From the NCBI GenBank assembly GCA_002213445.1, contig NJIE01000027.1:44638-108637 (forward strand): a stretch of 64,000 nucleotides of DNA, given 5' to 3'. The position numbers were made by a program, and so were the translations under genes. This stretch comes from Xenophilus sp. AP218F (GTDB lineage: Bacteria > Pseudomonadota > Gammaproteobacteria > Burkholderiales > Chromobacteriaceae). Each line of letters starts with the position of its first letter. The first letter of the stretch is position 1. The notes under the pieces were generated by a model. It was not told the DNA's origin. It worked only from the letters and a program-made list of their open reading frames with translations, and made no database searches. This document shows positions 18,068 through 26,958 of this stretch, piece by piece.

Positions 18068-19687
18068 ATGAGCAACAGCATGGCTTCCCAAGCCGCGGCC
18101 GGCGGCGGCATCAGCCGGGACGAGCGCAAGGTGATCTTCGCCTCGTCGCTGGGCACGGTCTTCGAGTGGTACGATTTTTTCCTGTACGGCGCGCTGGCGG
18201 CGGTGATAGGCAAGCAGTTCTTCTCCGGCGTCAATGACACCACCGCCTTCATCTTCGCGCTGCTGACCTTCGCCGCCGGCTTCCTGGTGCGGCCGTTCGG
18301 CGCGCTGGTATTCGGCCGGCTGGGCGATCTGGTGGGCCGCAAGTACACCTTCCTCGCCACCATCGTCATCATGGGCCTGTCCACCTTCCTGGTCGGCCTG
18401 CTGCCCGGCTACGCCAGCATCGGCATCGCAGCCCCGGTATTGCTGGTGCTGCTGCGCATGCTGCAGGGGCTGGCGATAGGCGGCGAATACGGCGGCGCAG
18501 CCATCTACGTCGCCGAACACGCGCCGGACCACAAGCGCGGGGCTTACACCAGCTGGATCCAGGTCACCGCCGGGGCCGGGCTGCTGCTGTCGCTGCTGGT
18601 GATCCTGGCCTGCCGCCAGCTTACCGGCGACGCTTTCAACGAATGGGGCTGGCGGTTGCCCTTCCTGCTGTCGGTGCTGCTGCTGGCCATCTCCACCTGG
18701 ATCCGGCTGTCGATGCGGGAGTCGCCGGCTTTCCTGAAAATGAAGTCGGAAGGCCGCCAGTCCAAAGCGCCGCTGACCGAATCGTTCGGCAACTGGAAAA
18801 ACCTGCGCCTGGTGCTGATCTCGCTGTTCGGCTTCAACGGCGGCCAGGCGGTCACCTTCTACTGCGCGCAGTTCTACTCGCTGTTCTTCCTCACCCAGAT
18901 CCTGAAGGTGGACCCGCAAACCGCCAACCTGCTGCTGATCGCCTCTCTGATCCTGACCACGCCGCTATTCCTGTACTTTGGCCACCTCTCCGACCGCGTC
19001 GGCCGCAAGCCGGTGCTGCTGGCCGGCCTGGCGCTGGCGGTGCTGCTCACCTTTCCGGCCTTCCGCTGGCTGACCGCCTTCGCCAACCCGGACGTGGCCG
19101 CCGCCCAGCAACGCTCGCCGGTGGTGGTGGTGGCCGACCCGGCCAGCTGCCACTTCCAGTTCGACCCGATCGGCAAGGCCAAGCTCAACACCCCCTGCGA
19201 CAAGGCGCAGGCGCTGCTGGCCAAGAACGGCGTGCCCTACCGGAAGCAAGCCGCCGAACCCGGCGCGCCCACCGCGGTGCAAGTGGGCGACATCCGCCTC
19301 GCAAACGTCGACAAAGCCTCGCTGGAGGCGGCGCTGCATCAGGCCGGCTACCCGGCCAAGGCCGACCCGGACAAGATCAACTACCCGATGGTGACGCTGG
19401 TGCTGGTGCTGCTGTCGGCGATTTCGGCCCTGACTTACGGCCCGCTGGCGGCGATGATGGTGGAGCTGTTCCCCACCCGCATCCGCTACACCTCGATGTC
19501 GTTGCCTTACCACCTGGGCAACGGCTGGATAGGCGGGCTGATGCCCACCGTGGCCTTCTCGCTGGTGGTCTACACCGGCGATATTCTCTATGGACTGTGG
19601 TATCCGGTCATCGTCTGCGCGGCGAGCTTCGTGATCAGCCTGCTGTTTCTGCGCGAAACCTATCAAACCGACATCCACCGCCATTGA
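18068..19687 (+). CDS. MHS-family major facilitator transporter with large internal loop
   Basis: 539 aa, longer than the ~430-450 usual for metabolite:H+ symporters such as ProP, KgtP and ShiA. The MHS signature is clear: VFEWYDFFLYG near the start, VRPFGALVFGRLGDLVGRK and GEYGGAA. A hydrophilic insertion of roughly 95 residues (from about FANPDVAAAQQRS to DPDKINYP) lies between two late spans and contains paired Cys (ASCHF, NTPCDK). Start ATG at 18068 is preceded by GGAGAGAG; an ATG 12 nt earlier overlaps that site. Probably in one transcript with the GMC oxidoreductase and importing its substrate. Confidence 0.88.
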   Translation: MSNSMASQAAAGGGISRDERKVIFASSLGTVFEWYDFFLYGALAAVIGKQFFSGVNDTTAFIFALLTFAAGFLVRPFGALVFGRLGDLVGRKYTFLATIVIMGLSTFLVGLLPGYASIGIAAPVLLVLLRMLQGLAIGGEYGGAAIYVAEHAPDHKRGAYTSWIQVTAGAGLLLSLLVILACRQLTGDAFNEWGWRLPFLLSVLLLAISTWIRLSMRESPAFLKMKSEGRQSKAPLTESFGNWKNLRLVLISLFGFNGGQAVTFYCAQFYSLFFLTQILKVDPQTANLLLIASLILTTPLFLYFGHLSDRVGRKPVLLAGLALAVLLTFPAFRWLTAFANPDVAAAQQRSPVVVVADPASCHFQFDPIGKAKLNTPCDKAQALLAKNGVPYRKQAAEPGAPTAVQVGDIRLANVDKASLEAALHQAGYPAKADPDKINYPMVTLVLVLLSAISALTYGPLAAMMVELFPTRIRYTSMSLPYHLGNGWIGGLMPTVAFSLVVYTGDILYGLWYPVIVCAASFVISLLFLRETYQTDIHRH

Positions 19688-19698
19688 GCGGCGGCGCG

Positions 19699-19720
19699 GG
19701 GCGTCGACGACGCCCTTTTT
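19699..19720 (+). terminator. terminator after the MHS transporter
   Basis: 7-bp stem GGGCGTC with GACGCCC, a 3-nt loop and five T. It separates the transporter from the hydrolase gene. Confidence 0.82.
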
Positions 19721-19752
19721 GTTACACTGTCGTTTTGCCCCGCGAGACCGCC

Positions 19753-20625
19753 ATGCCCGCTCTCAAGCCCAGCCGCAGCGAATTTGCCATCCTCAACCAG
19801 CGCCGTTACCACCTGCGCCACTGGGGCGCCGACGACGCGCCGCCCCTGGTGCTGCTGCACGGCTGGATGGATTGCGCGGCCACCTTCCAGTTCATGGTGG
19901 ACGCGCTGCGCGGCGACTGGCGCGTGGTGGCCCCGGACTGGCGCGGCTTCGGCGACAGCCAGTGGAACGAAGGCAGCTATTACTTTCCCGACTACCTTGC
20001 CGACCTCGACGCCCTGCTCGACTATCTGTCTCCTGACCAACCGGTCAATCTCCTCGGCCACAGCATGGGAGCGATGATCGCCGGCATCTACGCCGGAGTG
20101 CGGCCGCGACGCGTCGCCAAACTGGTGCTGGCCGAAGGCTTCGGCCTCAACGCCACCCGCCCCGCCGAAGCCCCGGGCCGCTACGCACGCTGGCTGCGCG
20201 AACACCAGCAAACCGGCTTCGACCCGCTGCCAAGCCTGGAGGCGATGGCCGATAAATTGCATGTCCGCAACCCGGGCTTGAGTCCGGAGCGGGCGCGCTG
20301 GCTGGCAGCCACGCTCACCCAGCCGGACGCCGACGGCGGCGTCCGCTACCGCGCCGACCCGCGCCACAAGATGGTCAACCCGGTGCTGTACCGGCTGGAA
20401 GAAGCCAAGGCCTGCTGGCAGCGCATCACCGCGCCGGTGCTGTGGGTGCTGGGCGAGCGCGCTTTCGACCATCCCATGGTCAGCGGCGTGATGCAGACGC
20501 TGGACGAGCGCCGCGCCTGTTTCGCCGACTTGCGCGAAGTCACCCTCGCCGGCGCCGGCCACATGCTGCAATGGGAACAGCCCGAGGCGCTGGCCGCCGC
20601 GGTGGAAGATTTCCTGCTCGGCTGA
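19753..20625 (+). CDS. alpha/beta-fold hydrolase
   Basis: 290 aa. The fold is shown by the oxyanion region VLLHGWMD, the nucleophile elbow GHSMGA (Ser104), and the catalytic His in GAGHMLQWEQPE near the C-terminus. Such proteins hydrolyse esters, amides or epoxides; the exact substrate cannot be read from sequence. The cap region (~120-210) is helical. It has its own upstream sequence after a terminator, and is followed by an HDOD gene 270 bp later. Confidence 0.9.
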   Translation: MPALKPSRSEFAILNQRRYHLRHWGADDAPPLVLLHGWMDCAATFQFMVDALRGDWRVVAPDWRGFGDSQWNEGSYYFPDYLADLDALLDYLSPDQPVNLLGHSMGAMIAGIYAGVRPRRVAKLVLAEGFGLNATRPAEAPGRYARWLREHQQTGFDPLPSLEAMADKLHVRNPGLSPERARWLAATLTQPDADGGVRYRADPRHKMVNPVLYRLEEAKACWQRITAPVLWVLGERAFDHPMVSGVMQTLDERRACFADLREVTLAGAGHMLQWEQPEALAAAVEDFLLG

Positions 20626-20895
20626 AACCGGGCATCGCCATGCCCGCCGCCGCGAGGGACCCGGACGGAACATCGGCGCCCGCAGACAAATCGATCCCCG
20701 CCGCTTTTGGGCCGAAATCCGCCAAGCCGGCTGCTAAACTGGACTGAGCGCTCCGCCATGCGCGCCCCGCCCCGCGCGGCAGGCTCCGGCGGACACGCGC
20801 CCAGCCAACCGACACGGGCAAGCCGCGCCGCCGCGCTTGCGGGGGACGTATCGTTCGGCTCCGTCAGGCCCCCTTGCGCACAACAGGCAGCCATC

Positions 20896-21750
20896 ATGAC
20901 TACCGAAATCAGCGAAGAACAGCGCGATCTGCTGCTGCAAAACCTGGTCATTCCGCCGCGCCCTTCCATCCTGGACGAACTGGAAGCGCTGCGCGCCGAT
21001 CCCGAAAGCACGCTGCAACAGGTCAGCGACCTGATCGCCAGCGATCCGGCGCTGAGCATCGCCATGCTCAAGGCGGCCAATTCGCCGGTCGTGGGACAGG
21101 GCCGGAAAATCCGCTCGGTCACGCAGGCCATCAACCTGCTGGGCATCAACAATGTCGCCAGCCTGATCAGCGGCCTGGTGCTGCGCACCCGGCTGACGCA
21201 GGACGCGCCGCTGGCCATCGAACAGTTCTGGGAGCAGGCGGTGCAGATGGCGATGATCACCCGCACCCTCAGCGAACAGATCGGCCAGGTGCCGGACGAA
21301 ACCCAGAGCTACGCGCTGTTCCACGGCTGCGGCATCGCCATCATGCTGATGCGTTACCCCGGCTACCCGCGCACCCTGCAGCTGATGGAAATGGCCACCG
21401 ACGACAAGGTGTGCAAGGTGGAGCAGCAATTGCACGGCACCCACCACGCCGTGGTCGGCTATCTGGTGGCACGGGTGTGGAACATGCCGGAGCACTTCGC
21501 CCGCGCCATCCTGCTGCAGTACGAGCCGCAAGCGCTCAGCGCCGGCCCGGACGCGCTGCTGGATTACGACGGCCGGATGATGGTGGCCGTCACCCGCGCC
21601 GCGCTGCATGTCTGGCGCACCGCCACGCCAGGCCGGGAAGACCCCGGGTGGGCCGAGCGCCGCTCCGCGGTGCTCAACTATCTGGGCATGGACGACGTCG
21701 AATTCGAGGACTGGTGCGATCACATGCACCAGCACATGGGCGGCGCCTGA
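20896..21750 (+). CDS. HDOD-domain signalling protein
   Basis: 284 aa. The HDOD domain (~15-215) resembles HD phosphohydrolases but lacks the metal-binding HD pair; recognisable parts are IASDPALSIAMLKAANSP, ITQAINLLG-type sequence (SVTQAINLLGINNV) and GTHHAVVGYLVARVWNMP. These proteins act in regulation, often with c-di-GMP or two-component systems, mostly as binding modules. There is no GGDEF, EAL or receiver domain attached. The start MTTEISEEQ at 20896 fits; a longer open frame upstream is low-complexity. Confidence 0.87.
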   Translation: MTTEISEEQRDLLLQNLVIPPRPSILDELEALRADPESTLQQVSDLIASDPALSIAMLKAANSPVVGQGRKIRSVTQAINLLGINNVASLISGLVLRTRLTQDAPLAIEQFWEQAVQMAMITRTLSEQIGQVPDETQSYALFHGCGIAIMLMRYPGYPRTLQLMEMATDDKVCKVEQQLHGTHHAVVGYLVARVWNMPEHFARAILLQYEPQALSAGPDALLDYDGRMMVAVTRAALHVWRTATPGREDPGWAERRSAVLNYLGMDDVEFEDWCDHMHQHMGGA

Positions 21751-21772
21751 CCGCCGCCGCGCGCCCCTGACG

Positions 21773-21798
21773 AAAAACGGCGGCTTGACGCCGCCGTT
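21773..21798 (-). terminator. terminator of the M32 carboxypeptidase gene
   Basis: 9-bp stem AACGGCGGC (21776-21784) with GCCGCCGTT (21790-21798); on the minus strand it is followed by TTTTT overlapping the stem base. Confidence 0.78.
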
Positions 21799-21820
21799 CC
21801 CAATCGCCCCACGCGCCGCC

Positions 21821-23308
21821 TCAGCCCAGGTAGCGCGCTTCCAGATGCGCGCGGAAATGCGCCGGATTCAGGGCTTCGCCGGTGGCGCGGCGCACCAGCT
21901 CGTCGGTATCCCAGCGGCTGGCCTGGCTCCAGATATGCGCGTTCAGCCAGTTGAAGACGGGCGAGAAATCGCCCGCGGCGATCCTGGCGTCCAGCTGCGG
22001 CTCCTCGCGGCGCAAGGCGGCGAAATACTGCGCCGCGTACATCGCGCCCAGCGTGTAGCTGGGGAAGTAGCCGAAGGTGTCGGTCCAGTGGATGTCCTGC
22101 AGGCAGCCGTCGCGATAGTTGCCGCGGGTGTCCACCCCCAGATAGGCCATCATCTTCTCGTCCCACAGCGCCGGAATGTCCTCGGCCTCGATCTCGCCGT
22201 CCATCAGCGCGCGCTCGATCTCGAAACGCAGGATCACGTGCGCCGGATAGCACAGCTCGTCGGCGTCCACGCGGATGAAGCCCGGCTCGACCCGGGTATA
22301 CAGCCGGGCCAGGTTGTCCGGTTCGAACGCCGGCTGCTCCCCGAACTGGCGGCGGATCAGCGGCGCGATCGATTGCAGGAAGGCCGGGTGGCGGCCCAGC
22401 TGCATCTCGAACGACAGGCTCTGGCTTTCGTGGATGCCCATCGAGCGCGCCCGGCCCAGCGGCTGCGCCAGCCACTCGCGCGGCAGGCCTTGCTCGTAGC
22501 GGGCGTGCCCGGTTTCATGAATGATGCCCATCAGGCTTTGCACGAAGTCGTCTTGGCGATAGCGGGTGGTGATGCGCACGTCTTCCGGCACGCCGCCGCA
22601 GAAAGGATGGTTGCTGACGTCCAGCCGGCCGGCGTCGAAATCGAAGCCCAGCAGCGCCATCACCTGCAAGCCCAGCTCGCGCTGCTGATCGATGGCGAAC
22701 GGCCCCGTCGGCTGGACGACGCTCTCCTTCGCCTGCTTGGCGCGCGCCCGCTCGATCAGTCCCGGCAGCCAGCTCTTGACCTCGCCGAAGATGCGCTCGA
22801 TATCGGCGCTCTTCATGCCCGGCTCGTACTTGTTCAGCAGCGCGTCGTAGCGGCTGCCGCCGTTGGCCTCGGCCAGCAAGCGCCCTTCCTCGCGCGACAG
22901 GCGCACCACCTCGCGGAAATTTTCCAGGAAGCCGGCCCAGTCGTTGGCCGCGCGCTGGCGGCGCCAGGCGTGCTCGCAGCGCGCCGCGGCCAGCGTCTTG
23001 GCTTCCACCAGCGCCGCCGGCAACAGGTTGGCCATGCCCCAGTCGCGCTTCATTTCGCGCAGATTGGCGCGCTCCAGTTCGCTCAGGTCTTCCTGCTCGG
23101 CGGCGTCCAGCGCCTGCTTGAGCTTGGGGTCGGTGATGATGCCGTGCGTCAGCACCCCCAGCTCCGCCAGCGCGGCGGCGCGCGCGTCGTTGCCCTTGGC
23201 CGGCATCATCGTCGCCTGGTCCCAATGAGCGATAGCGCCCAGATGCGCGAAATGGTGCAGCCGCTGAAACGCGGCCAGCAGGCTCTGATAGGCCTTCGCT
23301 TGCGTCAT
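21821..23308 (-). CDS. M32-family metallocarboxypeptidase (carboxypeptidase Taq type)
   Basis: 495 aa, the normal length. Cytoplasmic zinc enzyme that removes C-terminal residues from peptides. The zinc motif HETGH is at 264-268 and the third ligand lies in the HESQS segment about 30 residues on; DIHWTDTFGYFPSYTLG, another family hallmark, is near residue 400 (no more than short parts are needed to recognise it). Single gene on the minus strand, 183 bp after the duplicated-repeat protein gene, with its own terminator. Confidence 0.94.
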   Translation of the reverse strand: MTQAKAYQSLLAAFQRLHHFAHLGAIAHWDQATMMPAKGNDARAAALAELGVLTHGIITDPKLKQALDAAEQEDLSELERANLREMKRDWGMANLLPAALVEAKTLAAARCEHAWRRQRAANDWAGFLENFREVVRLSREEGRLLAEANGGSRYDALLNKYEPGMKSADIERIFGEVKSWLPGLIERARAKQAKESVVQPTGPFAIDQQRELGLQVMALLGFDFDAGRLDVSNHPFCGGVPEDVRITTRYRQDDFVQSLMGIIHETGHARYEQGLPREWLAQPLGRARSMGIHESQSLSFEMQLGRHPAFLQSIAPLIRRQFGEQPAFEPDNLARLYTRVEPGFIRVDADELCYPAHVILRFEIERALMDGEIEAEDIPALWDEKMMAYLGVDTRGNYRDGCLQDIHWTDTFGYFPSYTLGAMYAAQYFAALRREEPQLDARIAAGDFSPVFNWLNAHIWSQASRWDTDELVRRATGEALNPAHFRAHLEARYLG

Positions 23309-23491
23309 GATTCTTCTCCCTTGTGTGAGCAGGCATCATGGGACGCCAAGCCTCCGCCCGTCAAGACATCGTCGATTATCCCTTTGTTTTCAATTGGATG
23401 CAGGCAACAAGAATGCGGATCGCGCGCCATCCAGGCCAAAGAGCCATGGCCTATCCGCATGCCAGGCATGCTCGCGGCGCATCGGCGGCGG

Positions 23492-24133
23492 CTAGCCGGC
23501 TTCGCCGCCTCTCTGCCGGGCGTGGGGAAAGGATTGCCAGTAGTAGAAGAATTCGCGCACCAGCCGCAGGCAGTCGCCCGGATCATCGGCCGGCCCCAGG
23601 TGCAGCAGCAAGGCATCCACCGCCATGCGGTAGCTGCCGGGATTGAAAGGCAGGCCATCCAGCAGATACAACAGCGGCTTGAGCAGGCTCTCCCGCTCGC
23701 GGATCAAGGCGTCGTCCACGCCGTCCTCGAACAGCTTGCCCAGATAGATGTCCAGCGAGGGGGGAAAACGGCTGAAGCCCTGCTCGGCCATGCGCCGTCG
23801 CAGTTCGGCCAGATCGGCCGCCATCGGGATGACGGGGTTGAACAAGGTAAAGCCGGCGCGCGCGGTGATCTCCACGACTTTTTTCATATTGCCCAGCCAG
23901 AAATAGTAGTACTCGCGGGCGCAGGTCAGCAGCAGCACCTGCCGCTCGCGCGGGCTGTCGGCGACAAAGCCGTCCACCACCGCGCGATAGCTGTCGGAGC
24001 CGGACGGCAGTTGCGCCAGATGCGGCAGCAGCTTCAGCAACAGGCGGCGGCGCTCGTCGACGGTCTGGCGCGAAGCGCCCTGACGCGCGATCAGCTGCAA
24101 ATAGGCGTCCAGCGCCGCCACTGACTGACTCAT
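23492..24133 (-). CDS. unrecognised protein with two ~70-residue internal repeats
   Basis: 213 aa, predicted soluble and largely helical, no signal peptide. Residues ~9-79 and ~128-199 align with each other: both begin D-YL, carry an ER-LL block, share LP-SYR-VD (QLPSGSDSYRAVVD and GLPFNPGSYRMAVD), and end in an aromatic block (REYYYFW and REFFYYW). This looks like an old gene-internal duplication. I do not recognise the family. Start at 24133 (MSQSVAALDAYL); the frame is open further upstream but without sense. Lies between ribD and the M32 peptidase gene, same strand, about 150 and 183 bp away. Confidence 0.75.
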   Translation of the reverse strand: MSQSVAALDAYLQLIARQGASRQTVDERRRLLLKLLPHLAQLPSGSDSYRAVVDGFVADSPRERQVLLLTCAREYYYFWLGNMKKVVEITARAGFTLFNPVIPMAADLAELRRRMAEQGFSRFPPSLDIYLGKLFEDGVDDALIRERESLLKPLLYLLDGLPFNPGSYRMAVDALLLHLGPADDPGDCLRLVREFFYYWQSFPHARQRGGEAG

Positions 24134-24282
24134 GTCCGCTCCCGTGCCCTTGGGGCCTCGTCTGCCGATCAGCGCGGCAGACGCGCATCCGCCGGCCAGG
24201 CCCAAGGCCGGCCCGGCTCAGCGATGGTTTCATTGTCGGATACCGAAAGGCGGGATGCCAGCCGGGAAGGCCGGCGGCAAAC

Positions 24283-25383
24283 TCAGCGCGGGCGCAGCGT
24301 CAGGCGCAGGTCGCGCCCGACCAGCCGCGCGTCGGCGATGTCGACCTGGCGCTTGTCGGCCAGGTCTTCAAGCGCCGGCCAGGCGAACAGCCCGCGCGCG
24401 GCGTCGCCGGCCAGCGACGGGGCGAGATAGAGGATGATTTCGTCGACCAGATCGGCCTGCAGCAAGGCGCCGTTGAGCCCTGCGCCGGCCTCCACCATCA
24501 GGTGGTTGACGCCGCGGGCGGCCAGCGCGGCCAGCAGCGCGGCCAGATCCGCGTGGCCATCGCGCGCCGGCAAGGGCAAGGCTTCGACGCCGCGGGCCAG
24601 ATAGGGCGGCAGGCCTTGCGCTTCGCTTTCCAGGCAGGCGAGCAAGGCCGGATGGCCTTGATAGACGCGGCTGGCGGGAGAGGTGCGCAGACGGCCGTCC
24701 AGCACCACCCGCAGCGGCTGGCGCGGGACGTCGAACTCGCGCACCGTAAGCTGCGGATCGTCGGCCGCTACCGTGCCGCTGCCGGTCAGGATGGCGCAAC
24801 TGGCCGCGCGCAGCCGCTGCACGTCGCTGCGCGCCGCCGGCCCGGTGATCCATTGGCTGGCGCCGTTGAGCAGCGCGGTCTTGCCGTCCAGCGTGGCGGC
24901 GGCCTTGAGCGTCACCCACGGCCGGCCGCGTTCGACGCGCGACAGAAAGCCGCGATGCACGCGCCGCGCCTCGGCTTCCAGCAGGCCGGCGCTGGCGTCT
25001 ATCCCCGCCGCCTTGAGCATGGCGAGGCCGCGGCCGGCCACCTCGTGGTAAGGATCGACCATGGCCGCCGCCACGCGCGCGACGCCCTCGGCGATCAGGC
25101 GCTCGGCGCAGGGCGGGGTGCGGCCATAATGGCTGCACGGCTCCAGCGTGACGTAGGCGGTGGCGCCGCGCGGGCTGTCGCCGCGCGCCAGGCAATCCTT
25201 GATGGCCTGGATCTCGGCGTGATCGGAACCCGTCGCCAGCGTCGCGCCTTCGCCTATCACCTGGCCATCCCTGACCAGCACGCAGCCAACGCCGGGATTG
25301 GGCGCGGCGCGGCGCGTGGCTTGCTCCGCCAGGCGCAGCGCGTGTTGCATATGACGGTGATCATCGGCGGTGTAATCGCTCAT
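24283..25383 (-). CDS. ribD: bifunctional diaminohydroxyphosphoribosylaminopyrimidine deaminase / 5-amino-6-(5-phosphoribosylamino)uracil reductase
   Basis: 366 aa. Carries out the second and third steps of riboflavin synthesis. The N-terminal zinc deaminase (1-145) has HAE at 55-57 and Cys83 and Cys92 in EPCSHYGRTPPC; the C-terminal reductase (~150-366) has TLKAAATLDGK and GPAARSDVQRLR and binds NADPH. The start ATG at 25383 overlaps the stop of an acetyltransferase gene (ATGA). nrdR-ribD neighbourhood is common in proteobacteria; here two acetyltransferase genes lie between them. The rest of the riboflavin genes are not in the window. Confidence 0.95.
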   Translation of the reverse strand: MSDYTADDHRHMQHALRLAEQATRRAAPNPGVGCVLVRDGQVIGEGATLATGSDHAEIQAIKDCLARGDSPRGATAYVTLEPCSHYGRTPPCAERLIAEGVARVAAAMVDPYHEVAGRGLAMLKAAGIDASAGLLEAEARRVHRGFLSRVERGRPWVTLKAAATLDGKTALLNGASQWITGPAARSDVQRLRAASCAILTGSGTVAADDPQLTVREFDVPRQPLRVVLDGRLRTSPASRVYQGHPALLACLESEAQGLPPYLARGVEALPLPARDGHADLAALLAALAARGVNHLMVEAGAGLNGALLQADLVDEIILYLAPSLAGDAARGLFAWPALEDLADKRQVDIADARLVGRDLRLTLRPR

Positions 25384-25913
25384 GCTCGGTGTTTCCATTC
25401 TTCGGCCAGCTGGCCGTAGCAGCGCAGATTCCAGAACCTGCCATTCAAACATTGCGCCTCGCGCAACTCTCCTTCCCGACGAAAGCCGAGCCGCTCGGCC
25501 ACGGCGCAACTGCGCGCGCTTCCCGGCGCGCAGCCCAACTCCAAGCGATGCAGCCGGAGGTCGGCGAAAGCGTAGCCTATCAATTGCGTCAGGGCGGCAT
25601 GCATGATGCCTCCCTCCGCATAGGGATCTGCCAGCCAGTAGCCCAGCCGGGCGTAGCGGTGGGCCTGGCTGATGCCGTGCAGCCAGCGCGCGCCTGCCAT
25701 TTCGCCATCCACGACGATAAGGCGATGCGCGACTCCGCCGCGCGCGTTGCCGTCGCGCTGGGCTTGCAAAAAAGATCGGGCGTCTTCCGCCGATCGCAGC
25801 TTGACGACGCTGGTCAGCCACTGCGCCAGCGTGGCGCGATAACGGTCTATCAACGCGCAAAGCGGGGCCGCATCCCGTTCGGGATCGGATTCGCGCAGGG
25901 CGATGCGCGCCAT
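25380..25913 (-). CDS. GNAT acetyltransferase, RimJ/RimL type (second of a tandem pair)
   Basis: 177 aa. The acetyl-CoA binding region lies around GYWLADPYAEGGIMHAAL, followed by HRLELGCAPGSARSCAVAERLGFRREG, the RimL-type pattern of protein N-terminal or ribosomal-protein acetyltransferases (only key residues are needed: the GYW, EGG and AERLGF blocks). It shares this architecture with the upstream gene, so the two arose by duplication. Start and stop codons overlap those of both neighbours (ATGA on each side), indicating a tightly coupled operon with ribD. Substrate unknown. Confidence 0.87.
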   Translation of the reverse strand: MARIALRESDPERDAAPLCALIDRYRATLAQWLTSVVKLRSAEDARSFLQAQRDGNARGGVAHRLIVVDGEMAGARWLHGISQAHRYARLGYWLADPYAEGGIMHAALTQLIGYAFADLRLHRLELGCAPGSARSCAVAERLGFRREGELREAQCLNGRFWNLRCYGQLAEEWKHRA

Positions 25914-26443
25914 CAGCCCGCCCGCCGCTCGCTGGCCAGCAGGCCGTAATGGCAGGCGTCCCAGCGGCGCCCGTCCAGGAGCAGGTGCTCGCGCAGTACG
26001 CCTTCCAGCTTGAAGCCCTGCCGCTCGGCCGCCGCGCAGCTGCGGCGGTTTTCGCGAGCGGCGATGATGGCGAGCCGGTGCAGGCCCAGTTCGTCGAAGG
26101 CGATGGCCTGTACCCGGCTCAGCGCTTGCTGCATGATGCCGCGCCCCACATGTCCGTCGGCCAGCCAATACCCTATATGGCCAATGCGATTCACTTTGCA
26201 GATGCCATGAATGTCGATCATGCCGCCGATGCGCCCGTCCACTTCGATCAGCCAGGCAGGGGACTTGCCTGCGCTGACGCTCTCCAGAAACGCTCGCGAG
26301 TCGTCGGGGCTGCGGGTGGCATCCACCCATGGCAGCCACGCCCGCAGCGTCTTCCGGCAGGCATCCACCCGCGCGAACAACTCATCGGCGTCGGCCGTCG
26401 CGGGCGCGCGCAAGGCGACGGCGTGCTGCAATTCGGCAATCAT
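25913..26443 (-). CDS. GNAT acetyltransferase, RimJ/RimL type (first of a tandem pair)
   Basis: 176 aa. Motif A is HIGYWLADGHVGRGIMQQAL (Q/R-x-x-G-x-G/A type) and motif B contains ENRRSCAAAERQGFKLEG. Paralogue of the next gene downstream, with which it shares a 1-nt stop/start overlap at 25913. It follows nrdR by 56 bp. The family acetylates protein N-termini or small amines; no direct clue to the substrate. Confidence 0.87.
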   Translation of the reverse strand: MIAELQHAVALRAPATADADELFARVDACRKTLRAWLPWVDATRSPDDSRAFLESVSAGKSPAWLIEVDGRIGGMIDIHGICKVNRIGHIGYWLADGHVGRGIMQQALSRVQAIAFDELGLHRLAIIAARENRRSCAAAERQGFKLEGVLREHLLLDGRRWDACHYGLLASERRAG

Positions 26444-26499
26444 GGCGACCCTCTAAAAATGACAAAGTCATTCATGCTGCTACGCGGCGGTGGGCATTG

Positions 26500-26958
26500 T
26501 CAATGTGACGACTTCTGGATTTCCTTGATCGCGTCGGTAAATTCGGAAATGTCCTGGAAACTGCGGTAAACCGAGGCGAAGCGCACATAGGCCACCTTAT
26601 CCAGCCGCGCCAGCTCGCTCATCACCATCTCGCCGATCTGGCGGCTGCTGACTTCGCGCTCGCCCAGTTGCAGCAGCTTGTGGCAGATGCGGTCGATGGC
26701 GTCGTCCACCAGCGCGGTGGGCACCGGGCGCTTATGCAACGCGCGCAGGAAGCTGGTGCGCACTTTCTCGATATCGAATTCGGCGCGCTGGCCGGTGGTT
26801 TTCACCACCTGCGGCATGCGCACGTCGGCGGTTTCGAAGGTGGTGAAACGCTTGTCGCAAGCCGGGCAGCGTCGACGCCGGCGAATGCTGGCGCCGTCCT
26901 CGCTGACGCGGGAATCGATCACCTGGGTATCGGCATTGCCGCAAAACGCGCATTTCAT
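26500..26958 (-). CDS. nrdR: ribonucleotide reductase regulator NrdR
   Basis: 152 aa, full length. It represses ribonucleotide reductase genes in response to ATP/dATP. The zinc finger has Cys3, Cys6, Cys31 and Cys34; the ATP-cone domain spans ~49-139 ([20 protein letters not shown]). Promoter-proximal gene of the nrdR-GNAT-GNAT-ribD group on the minus strand. No nrd genes or NrdR-box pairs were noticed in the window, so its targets lie elsewhere. Confidence 0.96.
   Translation of the reverse strand: MKCAFCGNADTQVIDSRVSEDGASIRRRRRCPACDKRFTTFETADVRMPQVVKTTGQRAEFDIEKVRTSFLRALHKRPVPTALVDDAIDRICHKLLQLGEREVSSRQIGEMVMSELARLDKVAYVRFASVYRSFQDISEFTDAIKEIQKSSH

Noticed and set aside
20629..20646. Hairpin CGGGCAT/ATGCCCG after the alpha/beta hydrolase gene as a terminator
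   Set aside because: No T run follows on either strand, so it was not called.
23338..23646. 102-codon frame on the plus strand after the M32 peptidase gene
   Set aside because: It runs antisense into the conserved-looking repeat protein gene and encodes Arg/Ala-rich sequence typical of shadow frames.
24283..25860. Longer version of ribD starting at 25860
   Set aside because: The added N-terminus is in the wrong frame of two acetyltransferase genes; the family start MSDYTADDH is at 25383 and overlaps the upstream stop in ATGA fashion.
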